The notes beneath the pieces were generated by a model. The model saw nothing but the letters and a program-made list of their open reading frames with translations, was not told the DNA's origin and ran no database searches. A stretch of DNA of 64,000 nucleotides, from contig DASVQF010000014.1 in the NCBI GenBank assembly GCA_036389315.1, positions 76,087 through 140,086 on the forward strand, written 5' to 3'. Origin of the DNA: DASQYE01 sp036389315. GTDB taxonomy: Bacteria; Acidobacteriota; Blastocatellia; Pyrinomonadales; Pyrinomonadaceae. Below, one piece after another: positions 25,257 to 33,256 of the stretch (positions within the stretch are counted from its first letter, which is position 1; the number at the start of each line of letters is the position of its first letter). Made by a program: the position numbers and the translations under genes.

Positions 25257-28175
25257 CTATTTTGGCCGCGCCCGCGCCCGCCGCAAGAGGAGCGCGGCAC
25301 AGGCAAGGGCCAAGAGCGAGAGGGCGCTTGTGCCCGCGCCGTAATAGAAACTGCGCGGCCTGTAGGTAAAGCGCACCAAATGTGTGCCCGCCGGAACCCA
25401 CACGCCGCGCAAGGCATAGTCTGTCTGGAACAGTTGCACGGGAGCGCCGTCAACGGTCGCCGCCCAGCCCGGATAGAAGACATCGCTCGTCACCAGAAAA
25501 GCCGGCGCGGGCGAGGTCGTGCGGACTTCCATGATGGAATCCTTCAGCCTCAAGACCTCGGCCGACGATGGGGCGGGCGCGGCGGTCGGTGCAGCACTAG
25601 CCACCGCCGCCTGCTTCGCCTGCTCGAAGCTCTCTTCGACGATGGCCGTCTGCGACGGGTCAAAGGCACGGCCTTCGGGCAGCTTTGCCGTCTTGATCGT
25701 GCGCAGGGCCTCTTCCGGACGGAGCTGCGCGACATCCGTGACGAGCCAGGCGCGCGGCATGGCCCGCCCGTTCTCGTAGACGCTGGTATTGAATATGTCC
25801 TCGACGTGACGCCATGGGCCGCCTTCGATCAGCGTGCTCGTGAGAGGCATGCTGGCGCGGGTCTGCTCGTTTACAAGGCTGACCTTATCTATGGCTATGC
25901 TCGCGCCCGGGCCCGTCCATTGGATTTTGACGCTGCTGACCTCTCTGCTCCCGTCCAACGAAAATCTTGTGAGGTAGTTGTGCGCGTCGCACGCCTTCTC
26001 TCGCTCCATGCGAAAGCTCGTGAAGACCTGGGCAGGCTGGTGGCGCATCTGCGGTTTCACGTCGGCGCAATCGGCCAGCCATTCCGCAGAGTCGCGCCCG
26101 GCCAGAAGCTTTAGCGTCTGAACATTTCCTTCCCTGTCCGTGATGAGGATGCGTGCGACCTCCGTGCCGTCGGCGACGGCTGTCGAGCAGCCAAGCTTGC
26201 TGACCAGGGCGATGCTAGTGGCCTCCGCAGGCTTCGGCAGCTTGAACTTCAAAGAGCTGGGCAGCGCCTCGGGCACGCAGCCCACACCCACCCACAGGTT
26301 TATGTCCTCCGTTGCCCAGGTGACGCCCTGCACCTCTTTGGTCTGCGCGGGCGCAGCAGCCGCCACCAGCTCGCTTGGAGAGACGAAGAGGTAACGCACG
26401 GCCATGAGGTTCAAGCTTTGATCGCTCGTGTTACGCCAGGGTGCGCCGAGGCTCCCGGCGGCCCCCATCGTCACCAACTGGCTCGGCCTGATGAGCGTCA
26501 ATGGCCCGTAGCCGCTCGCGCTCGGGATGCCCCACATGCGCGATAGGTTCGGAGGCAGATCGGTCGGTGGGCCCAGAGCGCCAAGCGCCGGATAAAAACG
26601 CTGGTGCTCCTTGAGGAGCGTCGCCTTATAACTCTCGGCGAAGAGGGGCGAGGCCAGCAGGTTAGTATTGGGCGGGCGAAAATGCCATTCGTACGTCCAG
26701 CCGAAAGTGCCGAGGTCTATGACCAGCACTGCCAGGAGAAGGATGGTCGCCGCGATGGATTTTGGCCGCATGGCCCAGAAGAGAAAAGCTGCGGCGGCGG
26801 CCAGGAAGACCAGCACGGGGACGCCTATCGTCGGATTGGCCCAGGGGAGCAGCTTGACGCCGCCTACTCCCTTCCAGTTGGAGTACATGTCCAGGCGGGA
26901 GTGGATGAAGAAGAGGCTCGCGAGCATCAGAAGCGCGCCCGCCGAGACGACTATCAAGACCAGGCGACGGCTCGTCTCGCGCCGCTCAAGGCTGCTCACG
27001 CCGATGCCCGCCAGCACGCTCACGGCCAGCGCCAGTTCAACGACGTGACGTGCCTGCGCGCGGAAGAGCCCGAGGAACGGAAGGCGATAGACTATGCGCG
27101 CGAGCGGCGTGGCCTCGCCCATAGCCAGCAGCAGCGCGACCGTCCCGGCGCACAGCCAGAAGATTGCGAACTTCCTGCGGCCTCGTGCGAACAGGCCCAC
27201 GGCTGCGAGCATCAGCGGCAGCAGGCCGACATAAGAGGCCAGCTCCGTGATATTCCATTCTCCGAAATAGGCGGTCGGCCCCCAGCTCGGAATCCCTCCG
27301 AAGAGCACCGGATAGATCAACATCAAGAGCTGGCGGCGCGGGATCGAGAAGGTGACGAAATCTATAAAGCGCAACTCGGCGCGCAGGCTCAATCGCGCCA
27401 GCTCGGCAGTCGGAATCAGTTGAATCGCGGCGAGCCCGAGCCCCAAACAGACGACGAGCGCGGCCAGCAAGTAATAACGCCAGCGGCCGACGGGCGCGCG
27501 CCAGCCCATGACGAGGACGTAACAACCAGCCAGCGCGAGGCTGTAGAAGAAGATTTGCGAATGCCCGGCCAGCAGGCAACAGGTCACGGCCAAGCAACAG
27601 AGCGTGAACCAGCCCGCGCTCATCCTTCGCCTCATCATCTCAAACGACCAGACTATGAGCGGCATCCACGCAGCCGAATGGATGATCGTCGTATGGCCCA
27701 GGTGGGCCATCATAAAGCCGCTCATCCCGTAGACGATGCCGCTCACCAGCGCGCCGAGGCGCGATCCGGTCACGGCGTAGCTGTAGCCGTAGGCGAAACA
27801 GCTCGCCATCACGTAGGCCGAGACAACAAAAAAATTCCATGAGCCCGGAATCAGGCACAAGATCATCTCGGGCGGATACCACATCATGATCTGCGGGTCT
27901 GCGAACAGTGGCGTCCCGCCCAGCAGCATCGTGTCCCAGAAGACGCGCGGCGAATAGTAGGCCGCGACGTGGTAGTTGAGCCCGTCGCCGGGGGCCAGGA
28001 GGTGATCGCCGCTAAAGAGCACGGGCGAGAAGAAGGCGAAAAAAAGGAGCGTGAAGAAGAGCAGGACGAAGAGGCAATGCTTGAGCGCGCCGACGAGTGA
28101 CGGCGTTGGTCTAAGACGCGCGACGAGCTTGGATTTCAGATTCATAGGCGCAAAGGCAGCAGCAGAGCCCGTCAC
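25257..28175 (-). CDS. YfhO-like polytopic membrane protein (GT-C type)
   Basis: 972 residues. N-terminal half with about 12-13 transmembrane segments and the YfhO-type external loop (FFSPVLFSGDHLLAPGDGLNYHVAAYY to LGGTPLFADPQIMMWYPPE), then SGFMMAHLGHTTIIHSAAWMP. A long extracytoplasmic domain (about 500-940) is followed by one last membrane helix. In Firmicutes YfhO is implicated in glycosylating lipoteichoic acid; here a role in adding a sugar to the polysaccharide on the periplasmic side is inferred. The GTG at 28175 overlaps the upstream stop as GTGA; an ATG at 28145 (MNLKSKLVARL) is an alternative. Last gene of the run from 35125 down. Confidence 0.8.
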   Translation of the reverse strand: MTGSAAAFAPMNLKSKLVARLRPTPSLVGALKHCLFVLLFFTLLFFAFFSPVLFSGDHLLAPGDGLNYHVAAYYSPRVFWDTMLLGGTPLFADPQIMMWYPPEMILCLIPGSWNFFVVSAYVMASCFAYGYSYAVTGSRLGALVSGIVYGMSGFMMAHLGHTTIIHSAAWMPLIVWSFEMMRRRMSAGWFTLCCLAVTCCLLAGHSQIFFYSLALAGCYVLVMGWRAPVGRWRYYLLAALVVCLGLGLAAIQLIPTAELARLSLRAELRFIDFVTFSIPRRQLLMLIYPVLFGGIPSWGPTAYFGEWNITELASYVGLLPLMLAAVGLFARGRRKFAIFWLCAGTVALLLAMGEATPLARIVYRLPFLGLFRAQARHVVELALAVSVLAGIGVSSLERRETSRRLVLIVVSAGALLMLASLFFIHSRLDMYSNWKGVGGVKLLPWANPTIGVPVLVFLAAAAAFLFWAMRPKSIAATILLLAVLVIDLGTFGWTYEWHFRPPNTNLLASPLFAESYKATLLKEHQRFYPALGALGPPTDLPPNLSRMWGIPSASGYGPLTLIRPSQLVTMGAAGSLGAPWRNTSDQSLNLMAVRYLFVSPSELVAAAAPAQTKEVQGVTWATEDINLWVGVGCVPEALPSSLKFKLPKPAEATSIALVSKLGCSTAVADGTEVARILITDREGNVQTLKLLAGRDSAEWLADCADVKPQMRHQPAQVFTSFRMEREKACDAHNYLTRFSLDGSREVSSVKIQWTGPGASIAIDKVSLVNEQTRASMPLTSTLIEGGPWRHVEDIFNTSVYENGRAMPRAWLVTDVAQLRPEEALRTIKTAKLPEGRAFDPSQTAIVEESFEQAKQAAVASAAPTAAPAPSSAEVLRLKDSIMEVRTTSPAPAFLVTSDVFYPGWAATVDGAPVQLFQTDYALRGVWVPAGTHLVRFTYRPRSFYYGAGTSALSLLALACAALLLRRARARPK

Positions 28176-28873
28176 TTCTTCAGCTTGATGACCAACCCGC
28201 CGCCGATATACGCAATCTTGAGCGTGTATTCGACTCTGCCCCGGAGGTCGTTCTGCAAAAATTTTTCGATTGCCGGCTTGGCCTCATCCTCGCCCTCGGC
28301 GTCATCGACGAAAAGAAAGGTCGGGTCGGCCGTCAAAGCAAGCTGCAAGTCCGCGTACTCGTTCACGGGGTCATGGGCTGCGTCTACGACGACCAGGTAA
28401 GAGCGGCGCGGGAGCTTTTTGAGATGACGCAAATCTTTCTTAATCAGCTTATATCTCTTAAAGCCCCTGGCCTTGAAGAGCTGCTTGGCGATCTCCAGGG
28501 GGTTCCAGGGCGTCTGGTCATCCTGGCGACGCGTCGAGACGAACACGTCTATGCCTATGAAGCGCGCCCGAGGTGTGGCGCTCAGGTAGGCGTCCGAGCC
28601 GGAGCCGGCCAGCACGCCCAGCTCGATCATGGTGGGCGGCGAGATGGTCTGCGAGACGGCGTAGAAGCAGCGATACTTATGCAGGAACTCCTCTTTTTGA
28701 CGAAGGTAGTGGTGCTGGTCGTATTGCGTAAAGACGCTGTAGAGCGGGTGCGGCTCCCACTTGCAGTTCCGGAGGTTCTCTTCAAACCTGCGGCTGAACT
28801 CTTCCAGCGTCCAAGAGGCGGACGGCGGCACGGCCACGCCCCTCAGCTTGTCCCACAGCTCCCCGATACCCAT
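28172..28873 (-). CDS. class I SAM-dependent methyltransferase-like protein
   Basis: 233 residues. The glycine-rich strand-loop IELGVLAGSGSDAYL (about 82-96) and the acidic end of strand 2 (FIGIDVFVS) fit a Rossmann methyltransferase of the Methyltransf_24 kind. YLVVVDAAHDPVNEYADLQLAL matches the strand 4 region with an Asp-His used for metal or substrate in this group. It lacks a clear specificity motif. It is 8 bases after the glycosyltransferase-methyltransferase fusion and overlaps the YfhO-like gene by 4 bases, so it belongs to the same operon and probably methylates a sugar. Confidence 0.75.
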   Translation of the reverse strand: MGIGELWDKLRGVAVPPSASWTLEEFSRRFEENLRNCKWEPHPLYSVFTQYDQHHYLRQKEEFLHKYRCFYAVSQTISPPTMIELGVLAGSGSDAYLSATPRARFIGIDVFVSTRRQDDQTPWNPLEIAKQLFKARGFKRYKLIKKDLRHLKKLPRRSYLVVVDAAHDPVNEYADLQLALTADPTFLFVDDAEGEDEAKPAIEKFLQNDLRGRVEYTLKIAYIGGGLVIKLKK

Positions 28874-28881
28874 AATTGCGA

Positions 28882-31047
28882 TCAGCTTTCCCTGTATGAT
28901 CTGTAGAGCCAGTCGGGCCGCACGACCGGCGCGCTGCGAGCCCCTTCCGCGACGGTGCTCTGGCAGAAGATATATTGGCCCAGGTCGGCTGCGCGGTGTC
29001 TGACCAGAGGCTTGATCTGTTCCAGTTGGGCGTAGGTGTCTGCGTAGCGGTCGTGCACGTCGGCGCTGAAGATTTGCTCGACCCGGAAGCCGTTGGCCGT
29101 GAGCAGGCGATGAAGGTCATGCTTGTTGTATTCGCGATTGTGCCGCCCGTAGGGCCCGTAGCCCGAATAAGGATCGTAGATGTTTTCTCCGCCGATGATC
29201 TTGCAGACGTTATCGAGGCGCGCGACGTTCGGCGTCGTAATCACCAGGGTTCCGCCCGGACGCAGGACTCTTCTGATCTCTACGAGGGCGTGGACGGGGT
29301 CTGAAAGCAGATGCTCTATGATCTCGCAGAAGAGGACGACATCAATGGTGGCGTCCTCGTAGGGGAAGCTGTCCTCTTCGATGTTGAACTGCTTGTAGGG
29401 ATACTCTATGACTTCACCCGTCTGCAAGATGGTCACGTTCTGCACGGCCTCCTTCTCGGGGTGGCCGAAGAAGTTTGCGAGGTGCAGGCGCGCCTGCCTG
29501 AACTTGTAGAGCAGCGTGGTCATAAAGTAAGGGTTTGCGCCCAGCTCAAGCACGTCCAGGTGCGGACGTTGCGGAACGAGCCCGAGCGTGTAGACGAAAC
29601 GCTTGAAGTCTTCCATCGCATAACCACGCATCTCTGCGGCGGGGCCGCCCTCGACCAGCACGGACGCGAGCCACTCGCGCAAAGCCTCCTCACTCCACCC
29701 CGACGGCAGAGGCAAGGGCGGTGCGTTCAGTAATCGGTCGTCACTCAATTTCTTCACAGCCCTTTCATCTTTGAAGCCGCGCGCAGAAGAGGTAGATGGA
29801 GCGGGGGCGGCCGTCTCGCGCCTGCGTTGAGGCTTGCTTTGCGCAGCCTCTTCGACGGCCTCGACGAGCGCGGCGCGAATCCGCTCCGGCCTGTAGTTTT
29901 CGAGCACATAACGTCTCCCCGCCTGGCCCATGCGCAAGCGTTTATCCCTGTCCGGCAAAAGCTCTTCGAGCGCGGCGGCGAAGCTCTCGTAATCACGATA
30001 GGTCAGCCCCGCGCCGCTCTGCCGCAGGTGGTCGGCCAGCACTTCGGACTCTGCGCTGGCGACGACGGCCGTCTGCTGGGCCATCGCTTCGAGCGTCACG
30101 ATACTAAAGCTTTCATTGCGTGACGGCATCACGTAGAGCTTAGCGCCAGCCATCAAGCGGAACTTCTCTTCTTCGGGGACGAACCCGCGAAACTCTATCT
30201 CGGGATGCTCGGGCACGGCGAGGTCGTCTATGCCGGTCAAGACCAGCCTGAGACTAGAAGGATGATAGGCTTTGTACTTGATGAAGTAGTTGAAAAGCTC
30301 CGGGAACCCTTTGTTCGGATCGATCCGCCCGCAATAGAGCAGGTAAGGCGACCTGGCCCGCGCGGGCCGCCGAAGCCTTGTGTCAATGCCCATCGCGACG
30401 ACTCGGCCCGTCAGGTCTCCCCACAGCTTCTTTGTCACGCGCTGCTCGGCGTGCGTCAGCCAGATCAGGGAGTGCGCACGCTCGGCCATATGTTTGTAAG
30501 CCGAAAGATAAGCCGGCTGCTCGTCGTGCAGCGTCGGCGCGAGCAGCGCCGTGCCGGCCGGAAGCTGTAAGAGTCCGAAGTAGGTTGTCGGGTAAAGATA
30601 GGTGACGAAGATGATGGCGTGAAACTCGGGCCAATGCTCTTTGATGAACTCCACGAGCGGCTCTGAATATGGGCCCTGGTGCAGGATGAACTCTTCCTGT
30701 AGGGGGACGCTCCAACCCAGACGGAAGTCGCCGTTGACGGCTTCTTCAACCCGGCGTCGGCCTCCGGCGGCAAAGGGACTGAAGCCGCCCTTGAGCCGGT
30801 CGTGAAGCTGGGCCCAGTAGATGCTGCGCCCCGTCGTGACCTGGAAGCGACGAACGCGCACGCCCTCTCGCCACTCGACACCTGCGGGCAGCTTGTTCGT
30901 CCAGTAGGCAGTGTCGAGGGCCGTCGTCGTCAGCACCTCCGTCTCATAGTCATCCTTGAGCAGCGTGGCATACTGCCAGGCGAGCGACTCCGAGCCGCCC
31001 ACTATGCTCTCATGGCAACGCTGAACGACAATGGCGACTCGATTCAT
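28882..31047 (-). CDS. fusion of GT4 glycosyltransferase and SAM methyltransferase
   Basis: 721-residue two-enzyme polypeptide. Residues about 1-400 are a GT-B glycosyltransferase (starts MNRVAIVVQRCHESIVGGSE; LLYCGRIDPNKGFPEL; the E-x7-E motif in NESFSIVTLEAMAQ). A Ser/Pro/Arg linker (about 400-440) leads to a class I methyltransferase (about 460-690) with LDVLELGANPYF as motif I and VVLFCEIIEHLLSDPVHAL to LRPGGTLVITTPN as the post-I and loop motifs. Adding a sugar and methylating it, or capping a chain, could be coupled. The ATG overlaps the preceding stop as ATGA. Donor sugar unknown. Confidence 0.87.
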   Translation of the reverse strand: MNRVAIVVQRCHESIVGGSESLAWQYATLLKDDYETEVLTTTALDTAYWTNKLPAGVEWREGVRVRRFQVTTGRSIYWAQLHDRLKGGFSPFAAGGRRRVEEAVNGDFRLGWSVPLQEEFILHQGPYSEPLVEFIKEHWPEFHAIIFVTYLYPTTYFGLLQLPAGTALLAPTLHDEQPAYLSAYKHMAERAHSLIWLTHAEQRVTKKLWGDLTGRVVAMGIDTRLRRPARARSPYLLYCGRIDPNKGFPELFNYFIKYKAYHPSSLRLVLTGIDDLAVPEHPEIEFRGFVPEEEKFRLMAGAKLYVMPSRNESFSIVTLEAMAQQTAVVASAESEVLADHLRQSGAGLTYRDYESFAAALEELLPDRDKRLRMGQAGRRYVLENYRPERIRAALVEAVEEAAQSKPQRRRETAAPAPSTSSARGFKDERAVKKLSDDRLLNAPPLPLPSGWSEEALREWLASVLVEGGPAAEMRGYAMEDFKRFVYTLGLVPQRPHLDVLELGANPYFMTTLLYKFRQARLHLANFFGHPEKEAVQNVTILQTGEVIEYPYKQFNIEEDSFPYEDATIDVVLFCEIIEHLLSDPVHALVEIRRVLRPGGTLVITTPNVARLDNVCKIIGGENIYDPYSGYGPYGRHNREYNKHDLHRLLTANGFRVEQIFSADVHDRYADTYAQLEQIKPLVRHRAADLGQYIFCQSTVAEGARSAPVVRPDWLYRSYRES

Positions 31048-32129
31048 AACAGGCTACTGAGAACGCGCAGGAACTCCGTCTCGATCTTCTCGTTCGTGAA
31101 CTTCTCTTCATATCGTCGGCGGCCCTTCAAGCTCAAAGCCCCGCCGACATGTTCGTCTTTGACGATCAGGTCAAGCGACTCCGCGAGCAAGTAAGGGTCA
31201 CGCTCTTGCCAGACCAGACCGGCGTCGGCGACCGTGCCCGGAATGGCCGAAGAGGCATAGGCGATGATCGGCAGCTTCATCGCCATCGCTTCCACCAGCG
31301 GCACGCAGAATCCTTCGTGCTCGCTCGTAATCATAAACGCGTCCGCGACCATGTAATAAGCTTTGAGCGCCTCGTCGGCCACGCCTCCCGTAAAGACGAC
31401 AGACCTTTCCAGGCCGAGCGAGGCTGCCGCTTGTCGCAGCAGCGCGGAATAAGGGCTCAGCCCCTCTCCGCCTTTTCCCACCACGAGCAGCCTCGAATCC
31501 TGATTGTAATGGTAGAAGTATGTGGCGAAGGCTTCCAACAGCGCGATGTGCCCCTTGTTCGGACTCACGCGGCCGACGATCAGGATGTTGACCTTGCCGT
31601 CCGTGTATCTCTCCAACACTGCGGCGTCGGGCGTGATCGAATTGAGGCGGTCTATGTGATGAAAGGGAGGGACGACGAAGCTGCGCTCGGCACTTGCGCC
31701 TTCCGCGATCAACTCCTCCATGTTGTAGGGCGAGTCGGCCAGGTAGAGGTCGTGACCCGAGCAGGCTATCTCCGTCAACTGTTTGCGGCCCGTGACGCAC
31801 AGGTGCTCGTCGAAGGAGCTGAACCCTGTGAAGAAGTGTGGCGGCGTGACGTTGTGATATTTGATGACAGTCCGGCAGCCGAGGTCGCGCATCAGGTCTA
31901 AGCCCTTCTGCCAGCCGACCGAGTAATGATAGATCAGCACGTCGCTGCTCTGATTGAGGAAGCTCTTGAGCTTCGTCAGAGGGTAAACCTTGTAGCCGTT
32001 CAGGGCTTCCGTCTCGCTAAAGATGCGGACAGTCATCCCGCGCCTCTGTAAGACCTCGTACATGCCGACTACGTCATTGCTGACGGCGTCGGCAGTAGTC
32101 AGGCTCGGACTGAGAACGGCGATACGCAT
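31044..32129 (-). CDS. GT4 glycosyltransferase, tandem paralogue A
   Basis: 361-residue GT-B glycosyltransferase beginning MRIAVLSPSLTTADAVSNDV. The nucleotide-sugar half has VGRVSPNKGHIALLEAF and HEGFCVPLVEAMAMKLP with the two conserved Glu. It is a close tandem copy of the next gene upstream (32160-33248): long identical DNA blocks alternate with diverged ones (see findings). Divergence is largest in the first 110 residues and in the 230-260 part, so the two may recognise different acceptors with the same donor. Its stop overlaps the fusion gene's ATG by 4 bases. Part of the run of coupled minus-strand genes. Confidence 0.88.
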   Translation of the reverse strand: MRIAVLSPSLTTADAVSNDVVGMYEVLQRRGMTVRIFSETEALNGYKVYPLTKLKSFLNQSSDVLIYHYSVGWQKGLDLMRDLGCRTVIKYHNVTPPHFFTGFSSFDEHLCVTGRKQLTEIACSGHDLYLADSPYNMEELIAEGASAERSFVVPPFHHIDRLNSITPDAAVLERYTDGKVNILIVGRVSPNKGHIALLEAFATYFYHYNQDSRLLVVGKGGEGLSPYSALLRQAAASLGLERSVVFTGGVADEALKAYYMVADAFMITSEHEGFCVPLVEAMAMKLPIIAYASSAIPGTVADAGLVWQERDPYLLAESLDLIVKDEHVGGALSLKGRRRYEEKFTNEKIETEFLRVLSSLL

Positions 32130-32159
32130 AATAGCTTGATTCTTAAATAGAGCCCCCGT

Positions 32160-33248
32160 TCACAGTAGGCCGCTGAGAGCGCGCAGGAACTCTGCCTCGA
32201 TCTTCTCGTTCGTGAACTTCTCTTCATATCGTCGGCGGCCCTTCAAGCCCAGCGCCACGCTCAACCGCTCGTCCCTCGCAATCATGTCGAGTGATTGAGC
32301 CAAAAGATAAGGGTCACGCTCTTGCCAGACCAGACCGGCGTCTGCGACCGTGCCCGGAATGGCCGAAGAGGCATAGGCGATGATCGGCAGCTTCATCGCC
32401 ATCGCTTCCACCAGCGGCACGCAGAATCCTTCGTGCTCGCTGGCGAACATGAAGGCGCTCGACACCAGATAATAGGCTTTGAGCGCCTCGTCCGGCACTT
32501 CTCCCGTGAAGATGACGGAATCTTCCAGGCACAACAAGCCTGCCATCTCACGCAGGAGCTTCGAGTAGACTTTGAACTCCTCCTTTTCGGTTCCGACGAT
32601 AATCAGGCGACAGTTACCGTTGTAATGGTAGAAGTAGGTGGCGAAGGCTTCCAACAGCGCGATGTGCCCCTTGTTCGGACTCACGCGGCCGACCATCAAC
32701 ACGTTGACCTTGCCGTCCGTGTACTTGTCCAGGATATGGATGTCCGCGTTGATCGAGTCCAGGCGGTCTATGTGATGAAAGGGAGGGACGACGAAGCTGC
32801 GCTCGGCACTTGCGCCTTCCGCGATCAACTCCTCCATGTTGTAGGGCGAGTCGGCCAGGTAGAGGTCGCTCGCGGAGCGCGCGATGAGCTTCAGTTGATG
32901 ACGACCCTCGCGGCACATCTCTACGTAACGGGGCGCGACGCCGTCGAAGAACTGCGGCGGAGTGACGTTATGGTACTTGATGACTGTGCGAAACAGGGTA
33001 GAGCGCAGCAGCTCAAGCCCGAAGGCCCAGCCGATTGAGTAATGATAGATCAGAATGTCTGTCGGCTCTTTGAGGAAGTCGCAGACTCTCAAGGCGTGAC
33101 GGATGCCACGCCCCGAAACAGTCCACGCGTCAGCATACAGCTCTACCGTATGGCCGCGCCGCTTGAGGAGATCGTACATCCCCACGCAGTCGTTGCTGAC
33201 GGCATCGGCTGTCGTGATGGTGCGAGTCAGAATAGCGATTCGTGGCAT
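32160..33248 (-). CDS. GT4 glycosyltransferase, tandem paralogue B
   Basis: 362 residues starting at the ATG at 33248 (MPRIAILTRTITTADAVSND); the frame is open to 33761, but that part is a shadow of the methyltransferase gene. It carries the same GT4 motifs as its neighbour: VGRVSPNKGHIALLEAF and HEGFCVPLVEAMAMKLP. The central segment DLYLADSPYNMEELIAEGAS is identical in both. It is 8 bases after the methyltransferase stop. Probably adds a sugar to the O-polysaccharide repeat; specificity unknown. Confidence 0.88.
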   Translation of the reverse strand: MPRIAILTRTITTADAVSNDCVGMYDLLKRRGHTVELYADAWTVSGRGIRHALRVCDFLKEPTDILIYHYSIGWAFGLELLRSTLFRTVIKYHNVTPPQFFDGVAPRYVEMCREGRHQLKLIARSASDLYLADSPYNMEELIAEGASAERSFVVPPFHHIDRLDSINADIHILDKYTDGKVNVLMVGRVSPNKGHIALLEAFATYFYHYNGNCRLIIVGTEKEEFKVYSKLLREMAGLLCLEDSVIFTGEVPDEALKAYYLVSSAFMFASEHEGFCVPLVEAMAMKLPIIAYASSAIPGTVADAGLVWQERDPYLLAQSLDMIARDERLSVALGLKGRRRYEEKFTNEKIEAEFLRALSGLL

Positions 33249-33256
33249 AGGGGCCG

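Noticed and set aside
26604..27842. 412-codon + strand frame opposite the YfhO-like gene
   Set aside because: Composition is Arg/Gln/Glu-rich without hydrophobic pattern or motif; the minus strand encodes regular membrane helices.
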